In this document: positions 47,261 to 57,269 of the stretch, piece by piece
How the letters are laid out: each line of letters starts with the position of its first letter
Numbering within the stretch: the first letter of the stretch is position 1
Program-made: the position numbers and the translations under genes
The notes under the pieces: model-generated
What the model saw: only the letters and a program-made list of their open reading frames with translations
The model's database searches: none
What the model was told of the DNA's origin: nothing
From: Ectobius pallidus
Taxonomy: Eukaryota > Arthropoda > Insecta > Blattodea > Ectobiidae
Direction of reading: 5' to 3'
DNA length: 64,000 bases
Assembly: GCA_964059195.1 (NCBI GenBank)
Contig: CAXKWD010000006.1
Span: 18,698,629 to 18,762,628, forward strand

Positions 47261-47543
47261 TTAGAATTTTTCTTTTATGTAGCGCATCTTTGATTGATTG
47301 GCTCAATTTCACAACATGTTCACTTGTTGATCTGTGTGTTCGGAAGCCGGCTTGTGCGTGGTTGATGATATTATTTGATTCTATTATCCATTGGAGTCTG
47401 TTGTTGATTATTCGTTCCATAGTTTTCCCCATTATATTTGTCAGGGATATGGGTCTGTAATTTGTAGTATATTTGGGATCTTTGTTGGCTTTCAGTATGG
47501 GGATAATTGTTGTTTTTTTCCACATTGATGGCACTTGTCCTGT
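47226..47543 (-). pseudogene. Inner LINE ORF2: RT fingers
   Basis: In frame with the endonuclease ORF, past a TAA at 47544-47546. It reads VPSMWKKTTIIPILKAN, TNYRPISLTNIMGKTMERII, AGFRTHRSTSEHVV and NAVFVDFRSA (motif A with its Asp). It ends at the one-base insertion. Confidence 0.9.
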
Positions 47544-49091
47544 TTACCATATTTTTTGAAACCATATTTGCAGAGTTTTCCTTGCCAGTGTCCCGGCATG
47601 CTTCAGAAATTCAGGATGTATCTTGTCTTCTCCAGGTGACTTTTTGTTCTTTAGATATTTAATGGCTGTGTTTAATTCGGTTTTGCTGATTGAGACTTGA
47701 TAAATGTCAATAGGTGTGTCAGTTCTTAAATCGCTCTTAAGGGTATTATATATTCTTTTGAATGTTTTAGAGTTTTCTCTTGCATATTTGCCTTTCCTTT
47801 GGTTTTGTGAATACGTTATTTCAAATGCATTGGCTATTTCTTTGTCGCAGGAAATTTCTCTGCCATTCTTATTGATGGGTTCTTTCTTTCTTTCAGGTAT
47901 TTTATTTTGGATTGTTGCCATATATCTGTAGGTTTTTAGGCTATCTTGTTGGTAGTTAATGTTGGATATGAAATCACTGAATGCGTTTCTTTTTGATTCT
48001 ATAATTTTTCTTCGAAAGATTTCTGCTTGCCTTCTCCAGGCTTGTATGTCTTCTGTTTTACCAGTCTGTTCGGCTGTCTTTCGCAGAAGTATGCGTTTGT
48101 TCTTAATGGTTTCAAGTTCTTCGTTCCAGAAGCATTTGTATTCTTTTACTCTGCCTCTTGGGATGCATGCTTTTGCACAATTGATAATGATGTTGTTAAT
48201 CGACTTCCCTATGTCATCTGTGCTTTGTGTAAAATCTGTATTATTAGGTTGCAGGTTGTTGTCTAATGATTTTGTATACTTTTCCCAATTGGCCTTCTTA
48301 AAGTTCCATGACATTTTTGGGTCACTCTTTGTAGCTGTATTTTGTCTCTTGAGGTTTATCTTTGCGATTACAGGCTTGTGTCCGGTCCCGAAGTCATCCA
48401 ATACGTTTCGTGTTGTGGTGTCAACAATGTCACTAGACACCAGTAGAAGATCAGGGTTTGTTTGTGATCCGTTATAGTGTAGGAAAGTTGGTGGGTCTGA
48501 GGAGTTGAATATTAAGTTCAGATTTGTTGTGTTATGAAGATCTTCTACTTCTTTCCCTGCTGCATTAACATCTTTGTAGCTCCATCTGCGGGAGTGTGCA
48601 TTAAAATCTTCAGTCAGTATCGTTTTACTGTCAATTACGAGAGATGAAAAGTCGGGTTTGTTGTTTGGTGGACTGTATATGCCATAGATAGTGAACTTTG
48701 ATTTGCTCTTCCAGATGTTAGCTTTAACTATTTCAGTTTTGTCTTCCTCGCTACCCATTTCTTTTACAATCTGGAAGTCTGCACACAGTGTACTGTTAAT
48801 TCCTATCAAAATGCCGCTCGCAACTTGTCTATGTTTAGGTAGGTTGTGAAGTGTATACCCTTTAAGTTGATAGTGTTTGAGTTTTTCTGTTGTGATGTTT
48901 GCTTCCATTATAAAGAATGCATCTAACTTGTTTCTCAGTATGGTGTTGTAGAGTTCTGTTTTCTTATCCTGTGTTAGTCCTCCAGCGTTCCACTGCAATA
49001 TATTTAGGTCATGGGGTGAAATCTGACCATTATTCTTTCTTTGGTTTGTGCTCTGAAAAGAGCAGTTGGCTGCTTTTTTCATAGGTTGCAT
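47544..49091 (-). CDS. Inner LINE ORF2 N-terminal part: AP endonuclease and RT entry
   Basis: 515 codons from ATG (minus strand) at 49091. The endonuclease motifs are LNILQWNAGGL (Asn), FFIMEANI (Glu), TIYGIYSPPNN, LTEDFNAHSRRWSY (Asp and Asn; Glu replaces the usual Gly), NPDLLLVSSDI and GTGHKPVIAKI (His). A basic linker with NKRILLRKTAEQ follows, then KKSPGEDKIHPEFLKHAG, the start of the RT. It stops at TAA after QKIW, most simply a point mutation, since the reading continues in frame downstream. An overlapping minus frame (49168-49009, ending TGA) is probably the ORF1 C-terminus. Confidence 0.9.
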   Translation of the reverse strand: MQPMKKAANCSFQSTNQRKNNGQISPHDLNILQWNAGGLTQDKKTELYNTILRNKLDAFFIMEANITTEKLKHYQLKGYTLHNLPKHRQVASGILIGINSTLCADFQIVKEMGSEEDKTEIVKANIWKSKSKFTIYGIYSPPNNKPDFSSLVIDSKTILTEDFNAHSRRWSYKDVNAAGKEVEDLHNTTNLNLIFNSSDPPTFLHYNGSQTNPDLLLVSSDIVDTTTRNVLDDFGTGHKPVIAKINLKRQNTATKSDPKMSWNFKKANWEKYTKSLDNNLQPNNTDFTQSTDDIGKSINNIIINCAKACIPRGRVKEYKCFWNEELETIKNKRILLRKTAEQTGKTEDIQAWRRQAEIFRRKIIESKRNAFSDFISNINYQQDSLKTYRYMATIQNKIPERKKEPINKNGREISCDKEIANAFEITYSQNQRKGKYARENSKTFKRIYNTLKSDLRTDTPIDIYQVSISKTELNTAIKYLKNKKSPGEDKIHPEFLKHAGTLARKTLQIWFQKIW

Positions 49092-49169
49092 GCCGTGATT
49101 GTAGATCTCTTTGTCGTGTTATACGCTTCCAGGGGGCACCACGTGGAGGTGGATCTACTTCGCCCCCCT

Positions 49170-51575
49170 GTTCAGTCTAGATGCACATTCCGATTTTAGT
49201 GAAGTAATATGTTGTTTCCATGAGTGATTTTTATCGAACAGTACGCCTAGGATTTTGCAAGTATCTGATCTGTGTAACCTGTGGCCACCAATATTAAGGT
49301 TAACGTCTATTTGATGAAGCTTTCTACTTCTAGAAAAAACTATAAATTCAGATTTTGATTTGGATATTGTGAAGCCGGAAGTGTTTGCCCAGGAGTAGAT
49401 TTTATCCAAAGAATTCTGAATAATATTAGCAGTAAGCTGAATGTTATTCCCACTGCAGAGAAGAGTGATATCGTCCGCAAAGAGGAATGCTTTTATTGGC
49501 TTCTCAATCAAACTGCTGACTTCATTAATAGCGATGAGGAATAGAAGCACACTTAGTACTGACCCTTGAGGCAGACCATTCACCATTTCCATAGGAGGAG
49601 AAAGTTTATCTTGAATTCTCACTCTTAGATATCTGTGAGCTAAGAAGTTGATGATAAAAGCTAAAGCATTGCCTCTTATTTTTAATTCTGACAGAATGTT
49701 TATTAGTCTAGGTTTGAAAATCATTTCATAAGCTTTCTCAATGTCTAGAGAAATTGCAATTACGTGATGATTTAATACTAGTGCATCACAAATTTCAGTG
49801 TCGATGTTGACTAGATGATCACTTGTGGAACAAAAAGGTCGGAAGCCACTTTGATAAGGTGATAGTAAGTCATTAGTTTCCAAAATCCATCTGAGGCGAA
49901 AGCAAACCATTTTTTTCAAAAGCTTGCATAAACAACTGGTTAAGGAGATTGGACGAAAATTTGTAGCTTTGCAATGATCCTTATTAGGTTTAGGAATTGG
50001 AATAACTATAGCTTCCCTCCATTGCTCGGGAAAGGATTGAGTTTCCCATATAAAATTCTATAGTTGTAGAAGGTAATCTACTCCTTTGTCTGAGAGATTC
50101 TTAAGAAAAGAACTGTGTACATCATCTGGTCCCGGAGCAGAGATTTTAGTTTTGTGTAACACCTGAAGGAGTTCTTCCTTAAGAAAAGGTTGGTTAAATT
50201 TATCTTCACTATATTTCATTTGAAGTTGAATATTTTCGTTTGAGGAATCGTTACATGATAACTGCTTTAAAAAAGAAGGATCATAGTTATTGTTACTTGA
50301 ATTGTTGGAGAAGCAGTTGGCGAATAGGGTACTTATCGAACTGGGATCCTCATGTTTAATTGCGTTCTCATCTTCCAAATATCTTGGAGTGAAAAATGTT
50401 TTTGATCCAATGATGGATTTATACTTGGACCATAGGATTGAAGGCGAAGTTTGACTGGTAATAGACGAAGTAAAAACTTTAAAGGATTGAATTATTGTAG
50501 ACTTCAGCATGAGGCGTGCTTTTGCCCTTGCTTTTTTGTAAGCAATGCCATATTCCACACGTTTGTACTTCTTATATTTTCTAAAAGATTTTTTCATATT
50601 TTTAATGGCCAATGTACATTCATCATTCCACCGTGGAAGTGAACGTTTGCGTAGAGTTCCAGACGTTTTAGGAATTGCTAACTGAGCTGAAGATATAATT
50701 GCATTGGTGAAATCTTTGACAATGTTGTTAATATGAGGTACTTGCACAGAAGTAAGTTTAGGGAGTTTGTCGATATTATCATTGAGAACATTTTGAAAAA
50801 GAGACCAGTTTGCTTTATTAAGGATCCATTTCTGATGAGTCTTGATTTCCATAAATTGGTGGGAATTAGAAAAATTTATTGTCAAAGGATAATGATCACT
50901 ATCGTAGAGATGATGAACTGAAGACCAGGATATCCTAGCTGAAATATCGCTGGATGAAAAACTTAAATCTATAGCACTTTCCGTTGTATTACTGATGTTA
51001 AAATGGGTAGCCATTCCTGTATTTAATAAAATAAGGTCATCATGGTTTTCCAACCAGTCTTCAATAATTCTCCCTCTTCTGTCTGTATGTAACGATCCCC
51101 ATAACATGTTGTGACTGTTAAAATCTCCTAAAATTAAGAAAGGTTTAGGAAGCTGAGCGAGAAGATTATCCAGTTCATTAACAGTTAATGCTTGACTGTT
51201 AGGAAGGTAAACATTACAAATAGTCACAGTAAAATTTAATTTAACTTTCATGGCAGTAGCTTCTAAGGTGGCTTGAAGAGGAATATTTTGAAGAAAAATT
51301 TCTGATCGTCCAAAAATAGCAACTCCACCACTAGCTATGAGTGCATTGTTTCTATTTAAAAATGAAGATCCATATCCACGCAGATGTGCACAATATTGGT
51401 TTTTAAAGTTCGTTTCTTGAAGACACAATATGTTTGGTTTGAAGTCATTTAGAAGGAGTTTTATGTAGGCTCTTCTTGTAAAGAACCCTCTACAATTCCA
51501 TTGAATAAGATCCATTATAATTATGTATGAATAAAGATTCTTAACTTGTTGGTTGTTCAGTATCGGTATTGACAA
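49170..51575 (-). pseudogene. I-type LINE ORF2, 5' portion: endonuclease and RT
   Basis: One reading frame with a single in-frame TAG at 50058-50060. The endonuclease has MDLIQWNCRGF (Asn), PNILCLQETNF (Glu), FLILGDFNSHNMLWGS (GDFN), AIDLSFSSSDI and DSDHYPLTINF (SDH), all intact. A basic linker precedes KTKISAPGPDDVHSSFLKNL. The RT then shows PEQWREAIVIPIPKPNKD, FRPISLTSCLCKLLKKMV, IAISLDIEKAYEMIF (motif A), MVNGLPQGSVLSVLLFLIAI and IKAFLFADDITLLCSG (FADD). It is cut within SECASRLN by the inner LINE and resumes at 45172. The likely start is the first or second Met of the frame; it overlaps the ORF1 end by 35 bp. Confidence 0.9.
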
Positions 51576-52701
51576 CTTTAGCCGCTTTTAATTTCCTCAT
51601 TAGTCGAGTGCACTGATTTTTAACAGCTTTACTAGGTAGTGTACTGTGGATCTGTCTCAGCATCTCTGCTAAGGCAGCTGGATTATCAGTTGTAATATCA
51701 GTGATGTCCGTGATTCCTTTAGTAATATCAAAATAATGCAAAAGCTGATTCATTGAGAGAGGAAACTCTGAGCTCTTTGCCTCAATCATTGCTTTTGTAT
51801 CGTTCCATATGGTCTCGTCTATATAATCTGTGTTAGGTTTAATTTTTTTACTCTGTTTACTCGCTTTTTTAACTGGCTTACCCAGTACTTCGGGGACTTT
51901 ATCAGAATCTGAAAATTCCGACACATTACCAGAGGTCTCATTTTCACTGTCAGTTAGGGAGATCGAATTTGTGGTATTAGAATTGGTAGAAGATAACGGT
52001 CTCTTCATTTTTGATGTCGGATGGCTAGTTGTTGTCTCTGGTTGCAGAGCTGGAAAATCAGATGGTATATGCGACGGTGCAGTTGAAGTGCGAACAGGAA
52101 CATTTTCCATGCTCTCGAGCTGTGAAGGGAGTGGTTGGGGGGAACTGACAGGGTCATTATTAATTACTTGTAATGCTGGAGGGTCAGCTTGATGTGACGT
52201 ACTAGGTATCTGTGAGGATAAATCACCGTTGACAACTTCGCTGGTAGAAGGACAGTCTTTGGCTAAATGGCCCTGTCGCTTGCATTGAAAGCAAATGGGA
52301 GCATCAGAGGATACATAAATCCAATGAGGTAGATCATCTAAGAGTACTTGAAATGATTCTGGGAGTTACTTTTCGTCCTCAGGTGCAATGAACGTTTGCC
52401 GTCGAAAACTCAGTATATGAGAAAGTCTGGGATGAGAGAAACCTGCACGTAGGAACGATATTGGTGCAACTGTCTTTATTCCGAAGGACAAAAGTTTGTT
52501 TTCTATCACATAATGAGGGATACTAGGGCACACATTAGAGAGAATTATCCTTTTACTGGGTGATATTAATGGTCTGATTGGAAATTCATGTCCTTCAACA
52601 ATGATTGACTTGTGATTGTTTACTAGCTCGTCTGCTGTCTCTTTGTTGGTAAAATAAACACACAGTCTTTCGTTTGATATCTTTGAAGCAAATCTTATAT
52701 A
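51541..52701 (-). pseudogene. I-type LINE ORF1, middle and C-terminal part, with CCHC knuckle
   Basis: Minus-strand codons from the insertion point read IRFASKISNERLCVYFTNKE, EGHEFPIRPLISPSKRIIL and SNVCPSIPHYVIENKLLSFG, then an in-frame TAA (52366-52368). The frame continues with DDLPHWIYVSS and the zinc knuckle CFQCKRQGHLAKDC (about 52250-52292). A Ser/Pro/Thr-rich linker and a C-terminal helix-rich region (LLHYFDITKGI, LAEMLRQIHSTLPSKAV) follow. The Gag-like product would coat element RNA. The N-terminal 64 codons lie beyond the inserted element at 56404-56595. Confidence 0.85.
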
Positions 52702-53945
52702 GTCCAGTAGAATTAAAATCCAAATCGGAAATAATTGCTACAAAAGGTTTTATTATTTTAGTGGCTTCATTTGTTGCCCAATATGACTATCCTAGGTTTT
52801 CCCCCTCGGCGGAGTTGTGCATAAGTGGTGGGGGGGTAAGAATGTGGCCCCCGAAGGGGTAGTTTTGCGGTTTTACGGTTATATCTCGTAAAGGACTCAC
52901 GATATCGAAAACATGGTCCTATTAAAGGTTGTAGGGCATTAAATTCTGCATTCAATGAGACTAAACACATATTTTTTGGACACCCCATTCCCATACTACT
53001 GCTCATCAAATGTGGACAATTTTACATATTTATTAAAAATTTTCGTTTTAAGTTCTTCTTTTTGGTAATATCATCTAACTTAACCCATCTATCAATAAAG
53101 TGGTCCATAAAAAAGTAGTAAAGGAATAAATTCTGCGTTCGATGAGATTAAAAGTGAATTTGTTGGAGCACCCGTTTCCGTAAATTTCTACATTTATTCC
53201 AGTAGTGTAAAACCAAAAAATTAGACGAATCGGAAATAATTGCTACAAAATGTTTCATTGTTTTAATGGCTTCATTTGTTGCCTAATATGACTATCCTAG
53301 GTTCCCCCCGGCGGAGTTGTGCTTAAGTGGTGGGGGTAAAAATGTGACCCCAAAAGGGGTAGTTTTGCGGTTTTACGGTTATATCTCGTAAACGATTCAC
53401 GATGTCGAAAACATGGCGGATTTATAAGTTGTAGGACATTAAATTCTGCATTGAAAGATACTAAACACATATTTTTTGGACACCCCATTCCCAAACTACT
53501 GCTCATCAAATTTGGAAAATTTCACTTATTTATGCAAAACTAGTGGACCCGTGCTTCTCTGCAGCACTTCTGAAAGAAGAAGAAGAAGAAAATGTCTAGC
53601 CCTCATCACTTGTTTTTGTTAACTAAAAATATCTCTAAAAAAATTAAGAAAAGAGAAAGAAATTCTTGCACCCCAACACAATTTTTTTTATTAAAATCTC
53701 TCTTTTTCTTCCTCTTCAGTTTTATAAAAATTGATTGTCCACGCATAAAGTTCCTCTCACTCAACTGATTTGAGTGATCAATTCGGCATGTTAAAGAGCT
53801 GTTTCTGGTGAGTGTAATTAGCCTATCATCGGCTGCATACGTTAATTAGAGCCTGAGATATCGCCTCTCAAAGTTACAGAATTTCTGTATCTCGAAGATG
53901 GTGGTAGTTGGATGATTTCCAATGCCCGATAACATATCTGTGCTT
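52702..53945 (+). repeat. Left inverted arm, with two direct 505-bp subrepeats
   Basis: Inverted relative to 55143-56403. Subrepeats start near 52702 and 53210; both contain CGGAGTTGTGC, GGGGTAGTTTTGCGGTTTTA, ACGGTTATATCTCGTAAA and TTTTTTGGACACCCCATTCC. The distal 400 bp (from about 53545) is single copy within the arm and includes ACTAGTGGACCCGTGCTTCT. Confidence 0.9.
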
Positions 53946-54374
53946 TAATACCATTCGTTTAAAAAAAATGAAGCAAATTGGCCAAGAATTTTCTAATTCT
54001 TTTAATACGGTAGTAGAGATGTGTAAACATAGTACTATAGCACTCCATTGTACTAGTCTTGTGCTTAGTAAATATATAAAATGTGAAAATTGTAGAAAAC
54101 AAACACAATTCTTCAAATCAATTAGTGATGATTTCATTTCATAACAAAAATTGTAGTTAAAAGTATGAAGATGGAAAGGGGAAAAATGGTAGATACATTA
54201 ATTTTACAGATGTCGACGTTTCGTTGTCGTTGGGCCACTCGGCTCCTCAAAGTCTGTAATTTCCGATAAGGAGTCCGTCACCCTATCACTCGGCTCGTAA
54301 AAGTGTGTAATTCTCGTCGCTCCATATATGCGGTCCAGGTCTTCGTCAACATCTGGTTCGTCTGTTGCATCTGG

Positions 54375-55166
54375 TTAGAGGGAGTTTGTGCAGGAGTTCC
54401 CCTTGCAGTTGGCACAAATCGATGAGCAATTGATTCCAACCTTCCGACACCCACAACCACGTGCACACCCCTTGTTGCACTTGCAGAAAATTGTGGAGAG
54501 AAGAGATTGTGGAGCTGGTTCCTTGGAGGTAGGAACGGGGTCAAGTCCAAACTTTGAAGCCTGCCATCCCCAGAGGAGCGGATCCATCTGGTGTCCTAAC
54601 CACATTTGTACTTGTAGGTAAGTTCTCAAGCAATGTTGGCGGGCTGCTTCGGATGTTGGTGGTAGGGATGCCAGGTTAAATTTGGATTTCACGAGGGCTT
54701 TGGTAAATAGGTCAAATCGCAATTTATCTAAAGTATCTCCTGCCCTAACTCCGCAGAGGGTTGTTAAACATTGTAGGCCAGCTTCAGCTTGAGTGTCATG
54801 TTCGAAGAAAGGTTTGATTTCTTCGAGAAGACATATATTTTCGACCAACAGCTTGACCACCTTCTTCTTGCCCTGCCTGAAGAGTGCCGAAGTTGTGTCA
54901 CATCCACTTATGGCGTGGAGAAATATGAGTGGCCTTCTGATGTTGTCTGCCAGTTCGAAGCTGTTGGGACCAAATACTTTTGATGGGGTCGTTCCTCTTC
55001 CAGGTTTTGAGAAATATATGTTTGCTGATGGTGTGGCTAGGGCATTTAGCATGATTAGGAGGTCTGTATCTTCACCAACTACCACAACCTTCTCATGCTC
55101 CTGTGATACCTCAAGAGCCGTGGCAACAATCAGGTGGTCTTCAAGCACAGATATGTTATCGGGCAT
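54375..55166 (-). CDS. Transposon-encoded protein with PIN/FEN-like motifs and CXC cluster
   Basis: 263 codons; the first eight lie inside the right arm. Residues 27-39 read VVVVGEDTDLLIM and residues 84-94 HAISGCDTTSA. The pairing of an EDxDxL motif with a later GCD motif resembles FEN/XPG-type PIN nucleases, so a metal-dependent nuclease is a reasonable inference, not a demonstration. Residues 150-220 are helical with a conserved-looking SLPPTSEAARQHCLRTYLQV, then WLGHQMDPLLWGW. The last 38 residues hold nine cysteines (228, 230, 234, 238, 240, 247, 251, 254, 259) in a CXC-type cluster, as in tesmin/TSO1-like or pre-SET DNA-binding modules. I recall such proteins as widespread unnamed insect and cnidarian predictions. 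An in-frame TGA lies three codons before the ATG, so a longer N-terminus would require splicing or has been lost. Confidence 0.7.
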   Translation of the reverse strand: MPDNISVLEDHLIVATALEVSQEHEKVVVVGEDTDLLIMLNALATPSANIYFSKPGRGTTPSKVFGPNSFELADNIRRPLIFLHAISGCDTTSALFRQGKKKVVKLLVENICLLEEIKPFFEHDTQAEAGLQCLTTLCGVRAGDTLDKLRFDLFTKALVKSKFNLASLPPTSEAARQHCLRTYLQVQMWLGHQMDPLLWGWQASKFGLDPVPTSKEPAPQSLLSTIFCKCNKGCARGCGCRKVGINCSSICANCKGNSCTNSL

Positions 55167-56403
55167 TGGAAATCACCCAACTACCACCATCTTCGAGATA
55201 CAGAAATTTTGTAACTTTGTTAGACGATATCTCAGGCTCTAATTAACGTACGCAGCCGGTGATAGGCTAAGAACACTCACTAGAAACAGCTCTTTAACAT
55301 GTCGAATTGTTCACTCAAATCAGTTGAATGAGAGGAAAGTTATGCGCGAACAATCAATTTTTATAAAACTGAAGCAGAAGAAAAAAAAGAGAGATTTTTA
55401 ATAACAAAAAAAATTGTGTTGGGGTGTAAGAATTTCTTCTTCTTTTCTTAATTTTTATAGAGATATTTTTAGTTAACAAAAAAAGAAAATTCATGGGGCT
55501 AGACATTTTCTTCTTCTTCTTTCAGAAGTGCTGCAGAGAAGCACGGGTCCACTAGTTTTGCATAAATATGTAAAATTTTCCAAATTTGATGAGAAGTAGT
55601 TTGGGAATGGGGTGTCCAAAAAATATGAGTTTAGTATCATTCAATGCAGAATTTAATGCCCTACAACTCTTAATACCACCATGTTTTCGATATCGTGAGT
55701 CGTTTACGAGACATAACCGTAAAACCGCAAAACTACCCCTTTTGAGGTCACATTTTTACCCCCACCACTTAAGCACAACTCTGCCGGGGGAACCTAGGAT
55801 AGTCATATTAGGCAACAAATGAAGCCATTAAAACAATAAAACCTTTTGTAGCAATTATTTCCGATTCGTCTAATTTTTTGGTTTTACACTACTGGAATAA
55901 ATGTAGAACTTTACCTAAACGGGTGGTCCAACAAATTTACTTTTAATCTCATCGAACGCAGAATTTATTCCTTTATTACTTTTGTATGGACCACTTTATT
56001 GATAGATGGGTTAAGTTAGATGATATTACCAAAAAGCAGAACTTAAAACGAAAATTTTTCATAAATATGTAAAATTATCCAAATTTGATGAGCAGTAGTA
56101 TGGGAATGGGGTATCCAAAAAATATGTGTTTAGTGTGATTCAATGCAGAAGTTAATGCCCTACAACTTTTAATAGGACCATGTTTTCGATATCGTGGGTC
56201 CTTTACGAGATATAACCTAAAACCGCAAAACTACCCCTTCGGGGGCCACATTTTTTACCCCCCACCACTTATGCACAACTCCGCCGAGGGGTAAAACCTA
56301 GGATAGTCATATTGGGAAACAAATGAAGCCATTAAAACAATAAAACCTTTTGTAGCAATTATTTCCGATTCGTCTAATTTTTTTGGTTTTACGCTACTGG
56401 ACT
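55143..56403 (-). repeat. Right inverted arm, with two direct 507-bp subrepeats
   Basis: Complement of the left arm; subrepeat boundaries are near 55860 and 56367. It includes a short stem-loop GTGCT/AGCAC followed by GGGTCCACTAGT at about 55528-55556, also present inverted in the left arm. Confidence 0.9.
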
Positions 56404-56595
56404 AATAAGCGATGGGTTGACTTTGGTTGCAATTATCTGTACAAAGGCAATGCTAGGAGCATGATCAGCTGAATCTATAACGATAGCATTTTCTTTTTTA
56501 AGAAATAAAGTATTTTGTGATACTTGCGCGTAACTAGTTGGAGATTTACTAGATGATACATTAGTAGCTGGTTGTTCTTGTAGGGTGAGTTCCAT
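56404..56595 (-). pseudogene. I-type LINE ORF1, N-terminal 64 codons
   Basis: Starts at ATG 56595-56593 (minus): MELTLQEQPATNVSS, then PTSYAQVSQNTLFLKKENAI and IAFVQIIATKVNPS. It runs open to the edge of the long-armed element, beyond which the frame goes on at 52701 with IRFASK. The 5' UTR of the LINE extends to 56814. Confidence 0.75.
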
Positions 56596-56814
56596 GTTGA
56601 GGTTAGCTTCACTCGGAACCCGAGTACAGCAGAAAAATATACACAAAACTCACTCGCAGTTCTAAAATAACAATAATTAATCAAGAATGAAGAATTACTG
56701 ATGATACTAAACCTCGTCAACCAACAATTATACTCTTATTTCCTTAATAAGACATAATTACTGAAGAGTACACCAACAGAAGCTCAATTCATGACCATGG
56801 CGTCCTCGAAACTC

Positions 56815-56824
56815 TTAAGTCATG
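56815..56824 (+). repeat. Target-site duplication of the I-type LINE (5' side)
   Basis: TTAAGTCATG, identical to 43521-43530 at the poly-A side. Confidence 0.9.
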
Positions 56825-57238
56825 TTATTTCGTTTTTGTCTTGATATAATTAATTTATAAATAAATGTATTTAACAACAAATGTTATTTTTAATTTTCTC
56901 TACAACTTTACTGTGGTAGGTTTTCATGTGTCGCTTACTGTAATAGAGATAATCTATAAAAATTTAAAATGGATACGAGTCAAGTACCCCCAAGTCATAT
57001 TTGCAGAGGAACGGATATAGCCATTTCATTAGTCACAGATAATAGTTTCCAACTTTACATTTTTATTAAAATCGTTGGAGCCAATTTTCAATTTTTGTTT
57101 TTTTAAGTTTTCATGAAAAGTGTCTTCAATATTTCAGTTATAAAACCCAAATTCTGGGCGGTTCGACAAAATTTCGAAAAAGCCCTTCATTAAAAAAAAT
57201 AAGTAAATACAATGGACCGTTTACCCGCTTTGCTTTTC

Positions 57239-57269
<31 letters not shown>

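Larger units (their letters stand above)
45185..49169 (-). mobile_element. Inner LINE with RNase H, 5'-truncated, inserted in the I-type LINE
   Basis: Bounded by the 12-bp duplication GTTCAGTCTAGA and a 9-nt poly-A (minus strand) at its 3' end. It contains the end of ORF1 (about 49009-49168), ORF2 (endonuclease, RT, RNase H, Cys-rich tail) and a 3' UTR of about 250 bp. It is younger than the host LINE, whose RT reading frame resumes exactly across it. RNase H places it in the I/R1/LOA/Outcast assemblage; the clade is not resolved. Confidence 0.95.
52702..56403 (-). mobile_element. Long-armed (foldback-like) element encoding a CXC/PIN-like protein
   Basis: The left arm 52702-53945 and right arm 55143-56403 are inverted copies of about 1.25 kb with substitutions and small indels. 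The outer ends are GTCCAGTAG ... CTACTGGAC, with TA outside each. Within each arm a unit of about 505 bp is present twice in direct orientation, each unit beginning with the terminal motif (CCAGTAG, then AAAACCAAAAAATTAGACGA and ATCGG). The centre (53946-55142) carries a minus-strand gene of 263 codons. It interrupts ORF1 of the I-type LINE, whose codons continue on both sides. The superfamily is not identified. Confidence 0.85.
43531..56814 (-). mobile_element. Full-length I-type LINE, interrupted by two later insertions
   Basis: TTAAGTCATG flanks both ends (43521-43530 and 56815-56824), with a poly-A tail on the minus strand just inside the low-coordinate end. Reading 5' to 3' on the minus strand: a 5' UTR of about 220 bp, ORF1 with a CCHC knuckle, ORF2 with endonuclease, RT, RNase H and a C-terminal Cys-rich segment, and a 3' UTR of about 260 bp that contains a (TA)n expansion. 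Removing the LINE at 45185-49169 and the long-armed element at 52702-56403 leaves about 5.6 kb, normal for the I group. The RT wording (SLDIEKAYE, GLPQGSVLS) and RNase H support the I clade. Confidence 0.9.

Noticed and set aside
47704..48477. Plus-strand frames opposite the inner LINE endonuclease
   Set aside because: The minus-strand endonuclease has clear catalytic motifs; the plus frames are shadows.
54789..55242. Plus-strand frames opposite the CXC protein
   Set aside because: The minus-strand product has a coherent cysteine cluster and acidic motifs; the plus frames are shadows.
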